DNA of 64,000 nt from contig NZ_CP048103.1 of assembly GCF_013282215.1 (NCBI RefSeq), positions 1,178,001 through 1,242,000 of the forward strand. Direction: 5' to 3'. A model generated the notes under the pieces. That model made no database searches and was not told where the DNA came from. It saw nothing but the letters and a program-made list of their open reading frames with translations. Below, one piece after another: positions 24,034-31,416 of this stretch. The stretch is from Kroppenstedtia eburnea (GTDB lineage: Bacteria > Bacillota > Bacilli > Thermoactinomycetales > DSM-45169). The position numbers and the translations under genes are program-made. Numbering within the stretch: the first letter of the stretch is position 1; each line of letters starts with the position of its first letter.

Positions 24034-24726
24034 ATGCAAATCACCTTTCACGGTCAAAGTTGTTTTGAAATCCAAGAGGCGGGGACCGGATTGATTATCG
24101 ATCCGTTTCTGAGTGGAAACCCGCTGGCCAAAGTCCGGCCGGAAGAGATCGATGTGGATTACATCCTGTTGACCCACGGCCATGAGGACCACGTGGGTGA
24201 TACCGTGGAGATCGCCAAGCGGACCGGTGCCACAGTGATCGCCAATAACGAACTGGCTCACTGGATCGGGTTTCAGGGAGTGGAAAATGTTCATGCCATG
24301 CATATCGGAGGCAGTCACCTCTTTGATTTCGGACGGGTGAAACTGACCCAGGCCTTCCACGGTTCGGCCCACATCGATCCGGAGAAAAAAGAGATCGTCT
24401 ACTTGGGTATGCCCGCCGGTTTATTGTTGACTCTGGGCGGAAAAACGATCTATCATGCCGGGGATACCTGCCTTTTTTCCGATATGAAACTGATCGGTGA
24501 GTTGAATGACATCGATCTGGCATTGCTCCCGATCGGGGACAACTTCACGATGGGTCCGGAGGATGCCTTGATCGCGGCGGAATGGATCGGCGCCGGAAAA
24601 ACGGTGCCGATGCACTATAACACCTTCCCCCTGATCGAGCAGGACGCCGATCTTTTTGTCCGCCGGTTATCGGAAAGACAGCTCGCCGGTCAAGCGGTCC
24701 GACCGGGAGAATCCTTCAAACTTTAA
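24034..24726 (+). CDS. UPF0173 metal-dependent hydrolase (YtkL-like)
   Basis: This 230-residue metallo-beta-lactamase fold protein has THGHEDHVGD at 47-56, the HxHxDH zinc motif, later AFHGSAH, a metal-binding Asp in IYHAGDTCLFSDM and a C-terminal His in TVPMHYNTFP. It covers the full length of UPF0173. The substrate is unknown. The ATG at 24034 follows GGAGGG. The gene ends 14 bases before the left attachment repeat of the prophage remnant. Confidence 0.92.
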   Translation: MQITFHGQSCFEIQEAGTGLIIDPFLSGNPLAKVRPEEIDVDYILLTHGHEDHVGDTVEIAKRTGATVIANNELAHWIGFQGVENVHAMHIGGSHLFDFGRVKLTQAFHGSAHIDPEKKEIVYLGMPAGLLLTLGGKTIYHAGDTCLFSDMKLIGELNDIDLALLPIGDNFTMGPEDALIAAEWIGAGKTVPMHYNTFPLIEQDADLFVRRLSERQLAGQAVRPGESFKL

Positions 24727-24740
24727 AAAGTGTACGGGAT

Positions 24741-24764
24741 AACAAACTGTAAATTGGATGTAAC
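24741..24764 (+). repeat. Left attachment site (direct repeat)
   Basis: A 24-base sequence beginning AACAAACTGTAAATTGG is repeated without mismatch at 28141-28164, and the flanking bases differ. It is 14 bases after the UPF0173 gene. This is the expected attL next to the integrase end. Confidence 0.85.
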
Positions 24765-24804
24765 AAGCCCGCAAACCCTCTTGATCACGGGGGTTTGCGG
24801 GCTT
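24765..24804 (-). terminator. Terminator of the integrase gene
   Basis: A 14-bp stem AAGCCCGCAAACCC / GGGTTTGCGGGCTT with a 12-base loop lies 38 bases beyond the integrase stop. On the minus strand TGTTAC follows directly, with no long T-run. Confidence 0.75.
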
Positions 24805-24817
24805 GTTTATTCCGGAA

Positions 24818-24835
24818 TGCAAACGAATTGCAAAC
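24818..24835 (+). repeat. Integrase arm-type site, left pair
   Basis: TGCAAACGAATTGCAAAC consists of two TGCAAAC units 11 bases apart. A copy with one mismatch lies near the other end of the element at 28023-28040. Their mirror placement inside the att repeats fits accessory binding sites of a tyrosine integrase. Confidence 0.6.
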
Positions 24836-24841
24836 GCGCGG

Positions 24842-24965
24842 TCAAAATCGGTTTTGGGAGGCATCTTTTTGGAAGAGCGTCTCAAACATTTTGGCCGCTT
24901 CTTTTTGCATGGTGGGGATGACGTGGGAATATATATCGAGGGTCATGGTAATGGTGGCATGCCCT
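24842..24965 (-). pseudogene. Tyrosine recombinase (integrase), C-terminal fragment
   Basis: The minus strand reads LLGHATITMTLDIYSHVIPT then MQKEAAKMFETLF and ends ASQNRF with TGA at 24842-24844. LLGH and the catalytic Tyr in DIYSH are the box II signature of phage integrases. The frame runs into repeat copy E upstream, and no N-terminal part follows beyond the repeat. About 310 residues are missing, so it cannot be active. Confidence 0.88.
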
Positions 24966-25101
24966 AAAAGCATTGTGATTTAGTGCACTCTTGGACGGTC
25001 GGGATTGGGTTTCACATTCCGTTCCGGTTGTTCTTACGAGCCAAAGTCACTCCATGTGAAACCCAACCCTCCCTGTGAATGGCTTTTTCACAATGCTTCT
25101 A
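24965..25101 (-). repeat. Dispersed palindromic repeat, copy E, at the deletion junction
   Basis: It is in the opposite orientation to copies A-D, from AAAAGCATTGTGATTTAG to TTTTTCACAATGCTTCT, with the usual hairpin core. It separates an integrase fragment on the left from an amidase fragment on the right. Both fragments are cut exactly at its ends. Confidence 0.88.
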
Positions 25102-25473
25102 AACGTCGGGAATTTCTCGAAGGCCACGGACAACGCGGCCTGGTTGGTTGCTCAGCTGTTGAAGAAGCACAAACTCCCCATCTCCCGGGTAGTCCAGCAC
25201 TTTAAATGGAGCGGAAAGAACTGCCCGCGTAGGTTACGGAAAAGCGGGTGGAGTGCTTTTTTGAAGGCGGTGGAGAGCTACATGGCAGGAAAGAAGCCGG
25301 AGACTTCCACTCCGGCCAAGTGGGACGGGAAATCCTTCCCGGGCCGTTCTGCTTTTCAAATGGGGAAGTCTCACCCGGCGGTCACTCTGATGGGGAAACG
25401 TCTTGTGGCGCATGGGTTTGACAAGCATTACAAGGTGGGACCGGGGCCAACACTCAACAAATTGGAGAATTAG
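25102..25473 (+). pseudogene. Phage N-acetylmuramoyl-L-alanine amidase, C-terminal fragment
   Basis: The frame opens at the repeat end with NVGNFSKATDNAAWLVAQLL, followed by PISRVVQHFKWSGKNCPRRLR, the C-terminal half of an amidase-2 domain with its zinc-ligand His and KNCP motif. A cell-wall binding tail then reads FPGRSAFQMGKSHPAVTLMGKRL. The N-terminal half with the first zinc ligand is gone and there is no start signal. It is a dead endolysin gene. Confidence 0.82.
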
Positions 25474-25485
25474 GCAACAAGATTA

Positions 25486-25655
25486 TTGACAAATCTGCTT
25501 AAATAGCGTATTCTGTGTCTAGAATAAACGATGGGGACTGGGAATGCCCGGGCCCCTTTCTTGTTTACAAAAAAATTAAGTCGGGTGGGTGTACCTAACC
25601 CGTTTTTAATACGGAAAAGAGCCGGGTGGGGAGCGATCCCTGCCCGGTTTTTGTT
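25486..25655 (+). ncRNA. Candidate small transcript with its own promoter and terminator
   Basis: TTGACA at 25488-25493 is followed after 17 bases by TATTCT, a good vegetative promoter. About 100 bases later CCGGGTGGGG / CCCTGCCCGG with TTTTTG forms a terminator ending near 25650. The interval has no convincing coding sequence with a ribosome binding site. It could be an element-encoded small RNA. This is inference from promoter and terminator only. Confidence 0.45.
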
Positions 25656-25684
25656 TCGCTTGAATATCCTCGTACAAAGTGTAT

Positions 25685-25780
25685 ATAATAATAGCAAGAG
25701 AGAAGGAATCAGGGATGCCCCACCGTGGGCCTGTGGCCGTAGGTAAAGTGCCAGCTTTACTTACGGCTTTTAAGTGCCCG
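25685..25780 (+). ncRNA. Candidate antisense RNA of a type I toxin
   Basis: TTGAAT near 25660 and TATAAT at 25684-25689 form a promoter. The transcript would end at the hairpin GCCGTAGGTAAAG / CTTTACTTACGGC at 25737-25771 followed by TTTTAAG. The toxin gene reads towards it from the opposite strand and stops at 25798, so the two RNAs would overlap at their 3' ends, as in txpA/RatA and bsrG/SR4 pairs of B. subtilis. Confidence 0.5.
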
Positions 25781-25797
25781 ATAACAAGGGGTCAACG

Positions 25798-25893
25798 CTA
25801 CTTCTTCCGGTGGCGATCATGCCAGTCCAGGAAGAAGCGAGCAACGGCCACAAGTGCGACGAGAAGTCCCGTGAGAGCTTGAAGCCATTCCAT
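25798..25893 (-). CDS. 31-residue hydrophobic peptide, candidate type I toxin
   Basis: The peptide starts MEWLQALTGLLVALVAVARF and ends DWHDRHRKK, that is one membrane helix with a basic tail, the layout of TxpA/BsrG and holin-like toxins. The ATG at 25893 has GGGGGTGAGG upstream. A TGGTAATAT element at about 25970 on the minus strand could be an extended -10. It lies inside the prophage remnant, where such modules are common. Identification rests on size, composition and the overlapping antisense transcript, not on detected homology. Confidence 0.6.
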   Translation of the reverse strand: MEWLQALTGLLVALVAVARFFLDWHDRHRKK

Positions 25894-25993
25894 CCGCCTC
25901 ACCCCCTTCCACCGATGACTCGGCCCGGGCGGTGAGGCTTTTCCGTTCTCTCTTGCCTATGAATATATTACCATGTCGTGGTAGGATAGGCCA

Positions 25994-26670
25994 TCATTTC
26001 CACGATGGGTGGACAAAATATCTTTCTGCAAAGTTCGGGATTTTTTCGTAGATCCCACCATTTTCCCAGTTCACCTTTTCCGCTATCTCCCGATCTAATA
26101 GAATTGTCATCGCTTGGAGGTCGGTATCATTCCCGTCTTGGTCTTCACCCGGGAGAACCCACTGAAGGTTAACCCGTTTCACATTGTCGATTTTAAAAAT
26201 CTCCTTAAATACCTTGGAAGAATCCATCATCAATCCGCGACGCGTCGTCCCCGCCGTGAGGCTTTCATCTCCCGCCAACCGGATTATGACTGTCTCGACA
26301 CCCTCGTGTGCGCCGAGTTCGATGATTTGTTTTTGCCCGTGTTGGCTTTATCCCCTACGGCTTTGTGGATTGCATATTCGACTTTTCCTTCAAATGTCTT
26401 TGGTTCTTCTTTCTTTGCTGCTTCTTTAGGTTTCTCCTTTTTAGCTTGTTCTTTCTCGGGTGGCTTCTCCTGCTTCGCCACCTCTTTGGGTTGTTTACCG
26501 CCCAGGGCTTGTGACATACCGGTGAAAGAGAGCAGTAGAAGGAACACGCCTCCTCCTATAAAGAGAGCCCTCCGGTTCAAATTCTTCCGGATGATCCCAA
26601 GTACCAAAATTACCAAGCCACCAAGCAAAAAGAAAACGGCAATCACCAGTTCGGTCAAATCCCTCTCCAA
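25994..26670 (-). pseudogene. Membrane-anchored protein of the element, frameshifted
   Basis: Two frames join into one protein of about 225 residues. The first (26670-26284) has two membrane helices (LVIAVFFLLGGLVILVLGII and ALFIGGGVFLLLLSFTG), a Lys/Glu/Pro-rich linker and the start of a domain, FEGKVEYAIHKAVGDK. The second (to 25994) continues with GAHEGVETVIIRLAGDESLT, SKVFKEIFKIDNVKRVNLQW and ERYFVHPSW. The switch is needed near the A-rich GGGCAAAAACAAATC at about 26322-26338. The function is unknown. Confidence 0.6.
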
Positions 26671-26759
26671 TTCAAATCCTCCTTTTCCCTATTTCCATCA
26701 TTCGTATCATATACATCGAAATTGTGGCCGTAAGGTCATATTTATAGAAAAGCTTGTTT

Positions 26760-26779
26760 TTGTATTGCAGACAATACAA
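26760..26779 (+). promoter_or_regulatory. Palindromic operator upstream of the HTH gene
   Basis: TTGTATTG and CAATACAA are separated by four bases. A further ACAATACAG half-site occurs at about 26808-26816. The region between is AT-rich and contains TATGATAAT and TATATAGTG, possible -10 elements for the downstream operon. Confidence 0.55.
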
Positions 26780-26867
26780 TATTATGATAATATATAGTGT
26801 AACGATAACAATACAGAGAGGGAGTGGAGTAAGACCCACACAGGATCAATCGTGGAGGTTGATGCAA

Positions 26868-27071
26868 GTGAATCCTCTTTTCCACGTCTTCACCTCCCGG
26901 GAGGCCGCAAAAAAATGGGGCCTCTCTCCCAATACTGTCACCCAGTGGTGCAACCGGGGAAAGTTCCAGGAGGATGAAGCCCGGAAGTCTGAAAAGGTTT
27001 GGTTAGTCACAAGGGCGGGGATGATCCGGCTCACAAGACGAGACGAAGGCACAAAAAAGGAGGAGAAATAA
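26868..27071 (+). CDS. Small helix-turn-helix protein
   Basis: This 67-residue protein has a MerR/excisionase-like winged helix: FTSREAAKKWGLSPNTVTQWCNRGKF, then EDEARKSEKVWLVTRAGMIRLTR. Such proteins act as excisionases, antitoxins or operon repressors in integrative elements. The GTG at 26868 is 9 bases from GGAGG, better placed than the ATG at 26862. Its stop is directly followed by the start of the next gene. The palindrome upstream suggests autoregulation. Confidence 0.72.
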   Translation: MNPLFHVFTSREAAKKWGLSPNTVTQWCNRGKFQEDEARKSEKVWLVTRAGMIRLTRRDEGTKKEEK

Positions 27072-27947
27072 ATGAAGACGGCCAGCAAACCAACAGGGGC
27101 TTTGGCTACCAACCTTTCACCCCTGTCGATCACAGACCGTCCTGATGAGAATATATCATATCGGAAAACAAAAATCTTCACACGCTGGGTAACGGTCATA
27201 CTGGGAGGTCTAATATTTGGATGCGCTCAGACCCTCTCTTATGTTCATACGCTGAACCTGTTTGAACGGCACGGTTATACCAGCTGGCAAGCCCACTTGG
27301 GTGTCATCATGTTTGAAGCCTTGTTCTTTCTGGGTGCATTTACAACGATGGTGTTTCACTTTATCGGAGCAAAACCGGGGATCCCTGTACGGATGGCCAC
27401 GCTTCTGGGTGCGGGCTTCGTCGGATGGTCCAATATCTCATACGGGATGGAATACGGACGAGGCGGGGTAGTGATCGGAATTTCCATTATCCTCTGTGCT
27501 ATCGTGGCGGAGCTGGTAACTGGAAAGTCGATATCACATACCGGGCGGGAACCGGTGGTAGCTACTGACCGGGAGGAGATCCGGGAGACGGAACCCGACC
27601 GGGAGGAAAAATATTACCCCGCTCCCGCCTGGGAGATGGAGGTGGGAGGCCGGGAGGAGGAAGACAGGGAGAACCGGGAGGATATCTCCACTCTGTCTCC
27701 CGCTCCTACTCCTGCCTGGGAGGAGGTAGCAGCCACCCGGGAGGAGCAGTGGGAGGAGGAAGCCGCATCCACTCCCACCACCCGGGAGGAAGTGAAGAAA
27801 AAGGCTTTGGAGATTCTGAAGGCCGAAGGAGAACTCCCGGGGCGGAGGAGATTGATGAAAGAAACCGGGAGCCCCACCGACTGGATCCCCCGTAAGGTGT
27901 TGGAGAAGCTGGAAATGGAACTGGGATTGAAAAAACAAGTGGGTTAA
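27072..27947 (+). CDS. Element-encoded membrane protein with C-terminal DNA-binding-like domain
   Basis: This 291-residue protein has four predicted membrane helices between residues 33 and 155. A long Glu/Arg-rich linker carries repeated xREEx motifs (residues 165-240). The C-terminal domain EVKKKALEILKAEGELPGRRRLMKETG resembles helix-turn-helix regions of replication or transfer proteins. The layout recalls DUF2637/SpdA-like membrane proteins of actinobacterial integrative elements, but no clear homologue was recognised. It starts immediately after the HTH gene stop, with AGGAGG inside that gene. Confidence 0.6.
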   Translation: MKTASKPTGALATNLSPLSITDRPDENISYRKTKIFTRWVTVILGGLIFGCAQTLSYVHTLNLFERHGYTSWQAHLGVIMFEALFFLGAFTTMVFHFIGAKPGIPVRMATLLGAGFVGWSNISYGMEYGRGGVVIGISIILCAIVAELVTGKSISHTGREPVVATDREEIRETEPDREEKYYPAPAWEMEVGGREEEDRENREDISTLSPAPTPAWEEVAATREEQWEEEAASTPTTREEVKKKALEILKAEGELPGRRRLMKETGSPTDWIPRKVLEKLEMELGLKKQVG

Positions 27948-28022
27948 AACCGCAAGAGCAAAACCGGGGGGGTGGTACTCCCCGTTTATGTACTATCGTA
28001 GTTGTCCATACTGCTAACAAGT

Positions 28023-28040
28023 TGCAAACAAATTGCAAAC
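28023..28040 (+). repeat. Integrase arm-type site, right pair
   Basis: TGCAAACAAATTGCAAAC matches 17 of 18 bases of the left pair at 24818-24835 and lies 100 bases inside the right attachment repeat. Confidence 0.6.
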
Positions 28041-28140
28041 AAAACGGGTTTTCCATCCTTTCTTTCAGTTTTCTTTTATTCGCAAGACAGCCTAATTATC
28101 AAGCTTAAATCGTCGCCGTTTTTTCCTGTTTTCGATTCTA

Positions 28141-28164
28141 AACAAACTGTAAATTGGATGTAAC
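28141..28164 (+). repeat. Right attachment site (direct repeat)
   Basis: A perfect copy of the 24-base sequence at 24741-24764. Sequence beyond it should be the original chromosome flank; from 27948 to 28313 no gene is seen. Confidence 0.85.
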
Positions 28165-28217
28165 TTGCCTGTAATGTCCAAGAACTAGGATGGAGACAGG
28201 ATGAAAACCCCCTGATT

Positions 28218-28250
28218 GGAGACGGTGCAACCCACCGCCTCTTTTTTTTG
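28218..28250 (+). terminator. Rho-independent terminator
   Basis: GAGACGGTG / CACCGCCTC stem followed by TTTTTTTT. Before the element inserted it would have served the UPF0173 gene. Confidence 0.75.
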
Positions 28251-28313
28251 TGCATTTTTTCCCGGTACGATCTGTATAGATGAGAACAGATGGGACAAAA
28301 GGGGGAGGCGTCT

Positions 28314-28610
28314 TTGTTTCGCAGCAAACACGGAATCGCCCTGGTATCGGCCCTGGCACTCCTGTTTCTCGCCGTGCCCCGCCTGCCGGTAGCCATGGCT
28401 TTCGGATGGTCATCGGTGTTTGCTTTTGCCTGGTTGGCCTTCGCCTATCTGGTGATTGCGGCCAATTGGCGAATGGTGCTCCGGCTGGACCGGGAAGAGA
28501 GACGGAAGGATGAGCGGGCACGCCGCATGCGGTGGCTGAGAGCGGAAAAGCAAAAAAGATCGATGGCCGGTGCCACCGTCCTCAAAAGGAAGTGGCAGAG
28601 AGCCCCCTGA
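28314..28610 (+). CDS. Hypothetical small membrane protein
   Basis: This 98-residue protein has two hydrophobic segments (IALVSALALLFLAVPRLPVAM and SVFAFAWLAFAYLVIAANW) and a strongly basic, probably cytoplasmic tail (LDREERRKDERARRMRWLRAEKQKR). The start is TTG at 28314 with GGGGGAGG 6 bases upstream; an earlier in-frame ATG at 28290 has no site. No family was recognised. Confidence 0.65.
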   Translation: MFRSKHGIALVSALALLFLAVPRLPVAMAFGWSSVFAFAWLAFAYLVIAANWRMVLRLDREERRKDERARRMRWLRAEKQKRSMAGATVLKRKWQRAP

Positions 28611-28723
28611 GCGGGGCTTTCTTTTTTATCCGGCACCCACCGGCGGAGGCTTTTTGGTTTCCACTGAGTGCTCATGTATAATGTGGAAGAAAGTGCTGAT
28701 ATAGAACACGGGGAAAGAAGTGA

Positions 28724-30043
28724 GTGCAGGTGGCGACCAAACACGAAAAGATCCTGGAATATATAGAAAATCTGGAGATCGGCCACAAAATTTCGGTTCG
28801 GAGAATCGCGCGGGAACTGGGCGTCAGTGAGGGAACCGCTTATCGGGCGATCAAGGACGGGGAGAATCAGGGATTGGTGTCCACCGTGGAACGAGTGGGC
28901 ACGGTCCGGATTGAAAAGAAACATCGTTCCAAGATCGAAAGACTCACCTTTGCTGAAGTGGTGAACATTGTGGACGGTCAGGTTCTGGGTGGAAGCGCCG
29001 GTCTCCATAAAACTCTGAATCGGTTCCTGATCGGTGCGATGAAACTGGAAGCGATGATTCGCTATGTGGAACCGGGACAACTGATGATCGTCGGAAACCG
29101 GGATAACGCCCATCGGATCTCCCTGGAACGGGGGGCGGCCGTGCTGATTACCGGGGGGTTTGACGCCACGGAGGAAGTGAAGCAGTTGGCGGATCAGCTG
29201 GAGTTGCCGGTGATCTCCTGCAGTTATGATACCTTTACCGTGGCGGCGATGATCAACCGGGCCATCTATGACCGCCTGATCAAAAAGGAGATCCTGCTGG
29301 TGGAGGATATGTTGAATCCGGAGCAGCCCCCTGTCTTTTTGAAGCTGGATGACCGGGTGGAAAGCTTTCATACATCGGTCCGGGAGACGAAGCACAGTCG
29401 CTATCCCGTGGTCGATGATAAAGGCAGGCTGCACGGAATGGTGACGGCCAAGGATGTGGTGGGACATGCTTTCGATGAACGGATTGAACGGGTGATGACA
29501 AAAAATCCGATCACAGTCACCCCGAAGACATCCTTGGCCACCGCCGCCCATGAGATGGTGTGGGAAGGTATCGAACTGTTGCCGGTGGTGAATCAACAGC
29601 ATCTGTTACTGGGGGTGATCAGCCGCCAGGATGTGATCAAATCCCTCCAATATATGCAAAAGCAACCCCAGATGGGCGAGACGATCAACGATCTCGTGTT
29701 TAAAGGATTTGATGAGGTGAAGGAAAAAAACGGGGAGCTTTCATTTCAGGGAATGGTCGCACCACAGATGACCGATCCATTGGGGAATCTCTCCACCGGG
29801 GTGCTGACCACCCTGATCACCGAAGCGGCCCATCGCCGCCTGCGGAAGCAGCATCGCGGGGATATGGTGACGGACAACCTGACTCTGTACACATTGAAGC
29901 CGGTTCAACTGGAACGGAAATTGCTGATCCGGCCCCAAGTGATTGAACTGGGCAGAAGAGTGGGCAAGGTGGAGGTGGAAGTGAGCGAAGACGGCCATGT
30001 GGTGGCGAAGGCACTCGTGACCGCCCAACTGATTGAGCGATGA
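28724..30043 (+). CDS. YtoI-like HTH, DRTGG, CBS pair and hotdog protein
   Basis: This 439-residue protein has an unusual domain chain. The N-terminal winged helix reads ISVRRIARELGVSEGTAYRAIKDGENQGLV. A DRTGG domain follows (about 65-180, LMIVGNRDNAHRISLERGAAVLITGGFD), then two CBS domains (about 195-310, SRYPVVDDKGRLHGMVTAKDV and LLPVVNQQHLLLGVISRQDV), and a thioesterase-like hotdog domain at the C-terminus. It matches B. subtilis YtoI. The combination suggests a transcription factor sensing a nucleotide and an acyl-CoA, but ligand and targets are unknown. The start is GTG at 28724; GTG 28730 is also possible. Confidence 0.9.
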   Translation: MQVATKHEKILEYIENLEIGHKISVRRIARELGVSEGTAYRAIKDGENQGLVSTVERVGTVRIEKKHRSKIERLTFAEVVNIVDGQVLGGSAGLHKTLNRFLIGAMKLEAMIRYVEPGQLMIVGNRDNAHRISLERGAAVLITGGFDATEEVKQLADQLELPVISCSYDTFTVAAMINRAIYDRLIKKEILLVEDMLNPEQPPVFLKLDDRVESFHTSVRETKHSRYPVVDDKGRLHGMVTAKDVVGHAFDERIERVMTKNPITVTPKTSLATAAHEMVWEGIELLPVVNQQHLLLGVISRQDVIKSLQYMQKQPQMGETINDLVFKGFDEVKEKNGELSFQGMVAPQMTDPLGNLSTGVLTTLITEAAHRRLRKQHRGDMVTDNLTLYTLKPVQLERKLLIRPQVIELGRRVGKVEVEVSEDGHVVAKALVTAQLIER

Positions 30044-30093
30044 GCCGTCTGCCTGTTTTGCTATATAAGAAATCTATGTTAATCTAATTAGGG

Positions 30094-30120
30094 CTGGGTC
30101 ATGATGACCCAGGTTTTGTT
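30094..30120 (+). terminator. Terminator after the YtoI gene
   Basis: CTGGGTCAT / ATGACCCAG with a one-base loop centre, followed by GTTTTGTTTTTT. Confidence 0.75.
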
Positions 30121-30198
30121 TTTTCAATGGTGAAATGGGGTAAAGATAACCTATGACTGATCCCATCCCATCAGGACGGATGAAGTAAGGGGGAGAAG

Positions 30199-31416
30199 AT
30201 GAGAAAAATTGAAGTGGAGAATCTGACGAGAATTTTCGGACGCAATCCGGCCAAGGGTCTGGAGCTCGTGCGTCAAGGAAAAAGCAAGGAAGAGATTCTG
30301 AAGGAGACAGGCATGACCGTCGGCGTCAACCGGGCCAGTTTTTCGGTGGATGCCGGTGAGGTGTTTGTGATCATGGGTCTGTCCGGCAGTGGAAAATCCA
30401 CACTGGTACGGCTTCTCAACCGGTTGATCGAACCGACGGAAGGTTCCATTCAACTGGATGGGGAAGATATCTCCCGGATGAATGCACAGGAATTGAGGCG
30501 GGTTCGTCGGACCAAGATGGGGATGGTCTTCCAACGTTTTGCTTTGTTTCCCCACAAAAGCGTGCGGGAGAATGTGGAATACGGTCTGGAAGTGCAGGGA
30601 ATCCCCAAAGAGGAACGAAAAGAAAAGGCCTTGACATCACTGGGCTTAGTCGGCTTGGGCAATTATGCCGACAGCCGTCCCGACCAGCTCTCCGGCGGGA
30701 TGCAGCAACGGGTGGGTCTGGCCCGGGCACTGGCCAACGATCCGGACATCCTGTTGATGGATGAAGCCTTCAGTGCCCTGGATCCGCTGATCCGCAAGGA
30801 TATGCAGGACGAATTGATGGATCTTCAGTCCACCATGCAAAAAACGATTATCTTTATCACTCACGATCTGGATGAGGCCCTGCGGATCGGGGATCGGATC
30901 GCCCTGATGAAGGACGGGGAAATCGTACAGATCGGCACACCGGAGGAGATTTTGACCAATCCGGCCAATGAATATGTGGAAAAATTTGTGGAAGATGTCA
31001 ACTTGACCAAAGTGTTGACCGCCGGGACGATCATGAAACGCTCCGAAGCACTTGTCCTTGGGAAGGAAGGCCCCCGTGTGGCGCTGAAACGGATGCGGGA
31101 AGGGGGAACCTCCACCGTCATGGTCGTGGGGAGAGACCGCAAGTTTATCGGGATCCTCACTGCTGAAGGTGCCAAGGAAGTGGCGGAGAACGGAAAGACG
31201 ATCGAAGATGTGTTGATCAAAGATGTAGTGAAGGTTCATGAAGATACGCCGGTGAGTGACCTTCTGCCGGAAATGGCGGAAAAACAATTCGCTCATCCTG
31301 CCGTGGTTGTGGACCAACAGGAAAAGTTGAGGGGTGTGGTGGTTCGGGGAGCCATCTTTGCCGCACTCGCCGGAAACGGGGTGAAAACGGATGCCGATTC
31401 CCAAGGTTCCGCTTGA
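30199..31416 (+). CDS. opuAA: Glycine betaine ABC transporter, ATP-binding subunit
   Basis: This 405-residue ProV/OpuAA-type ATPase powers osmoprotectant uptake. Walker A is GLSGSGKS near 60, the signature LSGGMQQRVGLARAL near 160, Walker B ILLMDEAFSALD near 185 and the switch His in FITHD. The N-terminal extension GLELVRQGKSKEEILKETG is typical of OpuA/ProV. Two CBS modules fill residues 285-395; in related transporters they sense ionic strength. The next gene starts 26 bases before the stop. Order ATPase, permease, binding protein matches B. subtilis opuA. Confidence 0.95.
   Translation: MRKIEVENLTRIFGRNPAKGLELVRQGKSKEEILKETGMTVGVNRASFSVDAGEVFVIMGLSGSGKSTLVRLLNRLIEPTEGSIQLDGEDISRMNAQELRRVRRTKMGMVFQRFALFPHKSVRENVEYGLEVQGIPKEERKEKALTSLGLVGLGNYADSRPDQLSGGMQQRVGLARALANDPDILLMDEAFSALDPLIRKDMQDELMDLQSTMQKTIIFITHDLDEALRIGDRIALMKDGEIVQIGTPEEILTNPANEYVEKFVEDVNLTKVLTAGTIMKRSEALVLGKEGPRVALKRMREGGTSTVMVVGRDRKFIGILTAEGAKEVAENGKTIEDVLIKDVVKVHEDTPVSDLLPEMAEKQFAHPAVVVDQQEKLRGVVVRGAIFAALAGNGVKTDADSQGSA

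Larger units (their letters stand above)
24741..28164. mobile_element. Prophage or integrative element remnant
   Basis: The segment is bounded by identical 24-bp direct repeats and carries, in order, a terminator, paired integrase arm-like sites, the C-terminus of a tyrosine recombinase, a palindromic repeat, the C-terminus of a phage amidase, a small RNA/toxin locus, a broken membrane protein gene, a small HTH gene and a membrane protein gene. Integrase and lysis genes cut back to back around a repeat show that the middle of the element was lost. It lies between UPF0173 and a small host membrane protein gene. Confidence 0.8.

Noticed and set aside
25075-25101. Extension of the amidase frame upstream to a start codon at 25075
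   Set aside because: These bases are the end of palindromic repeat E; the protein homology begins only at 25102.
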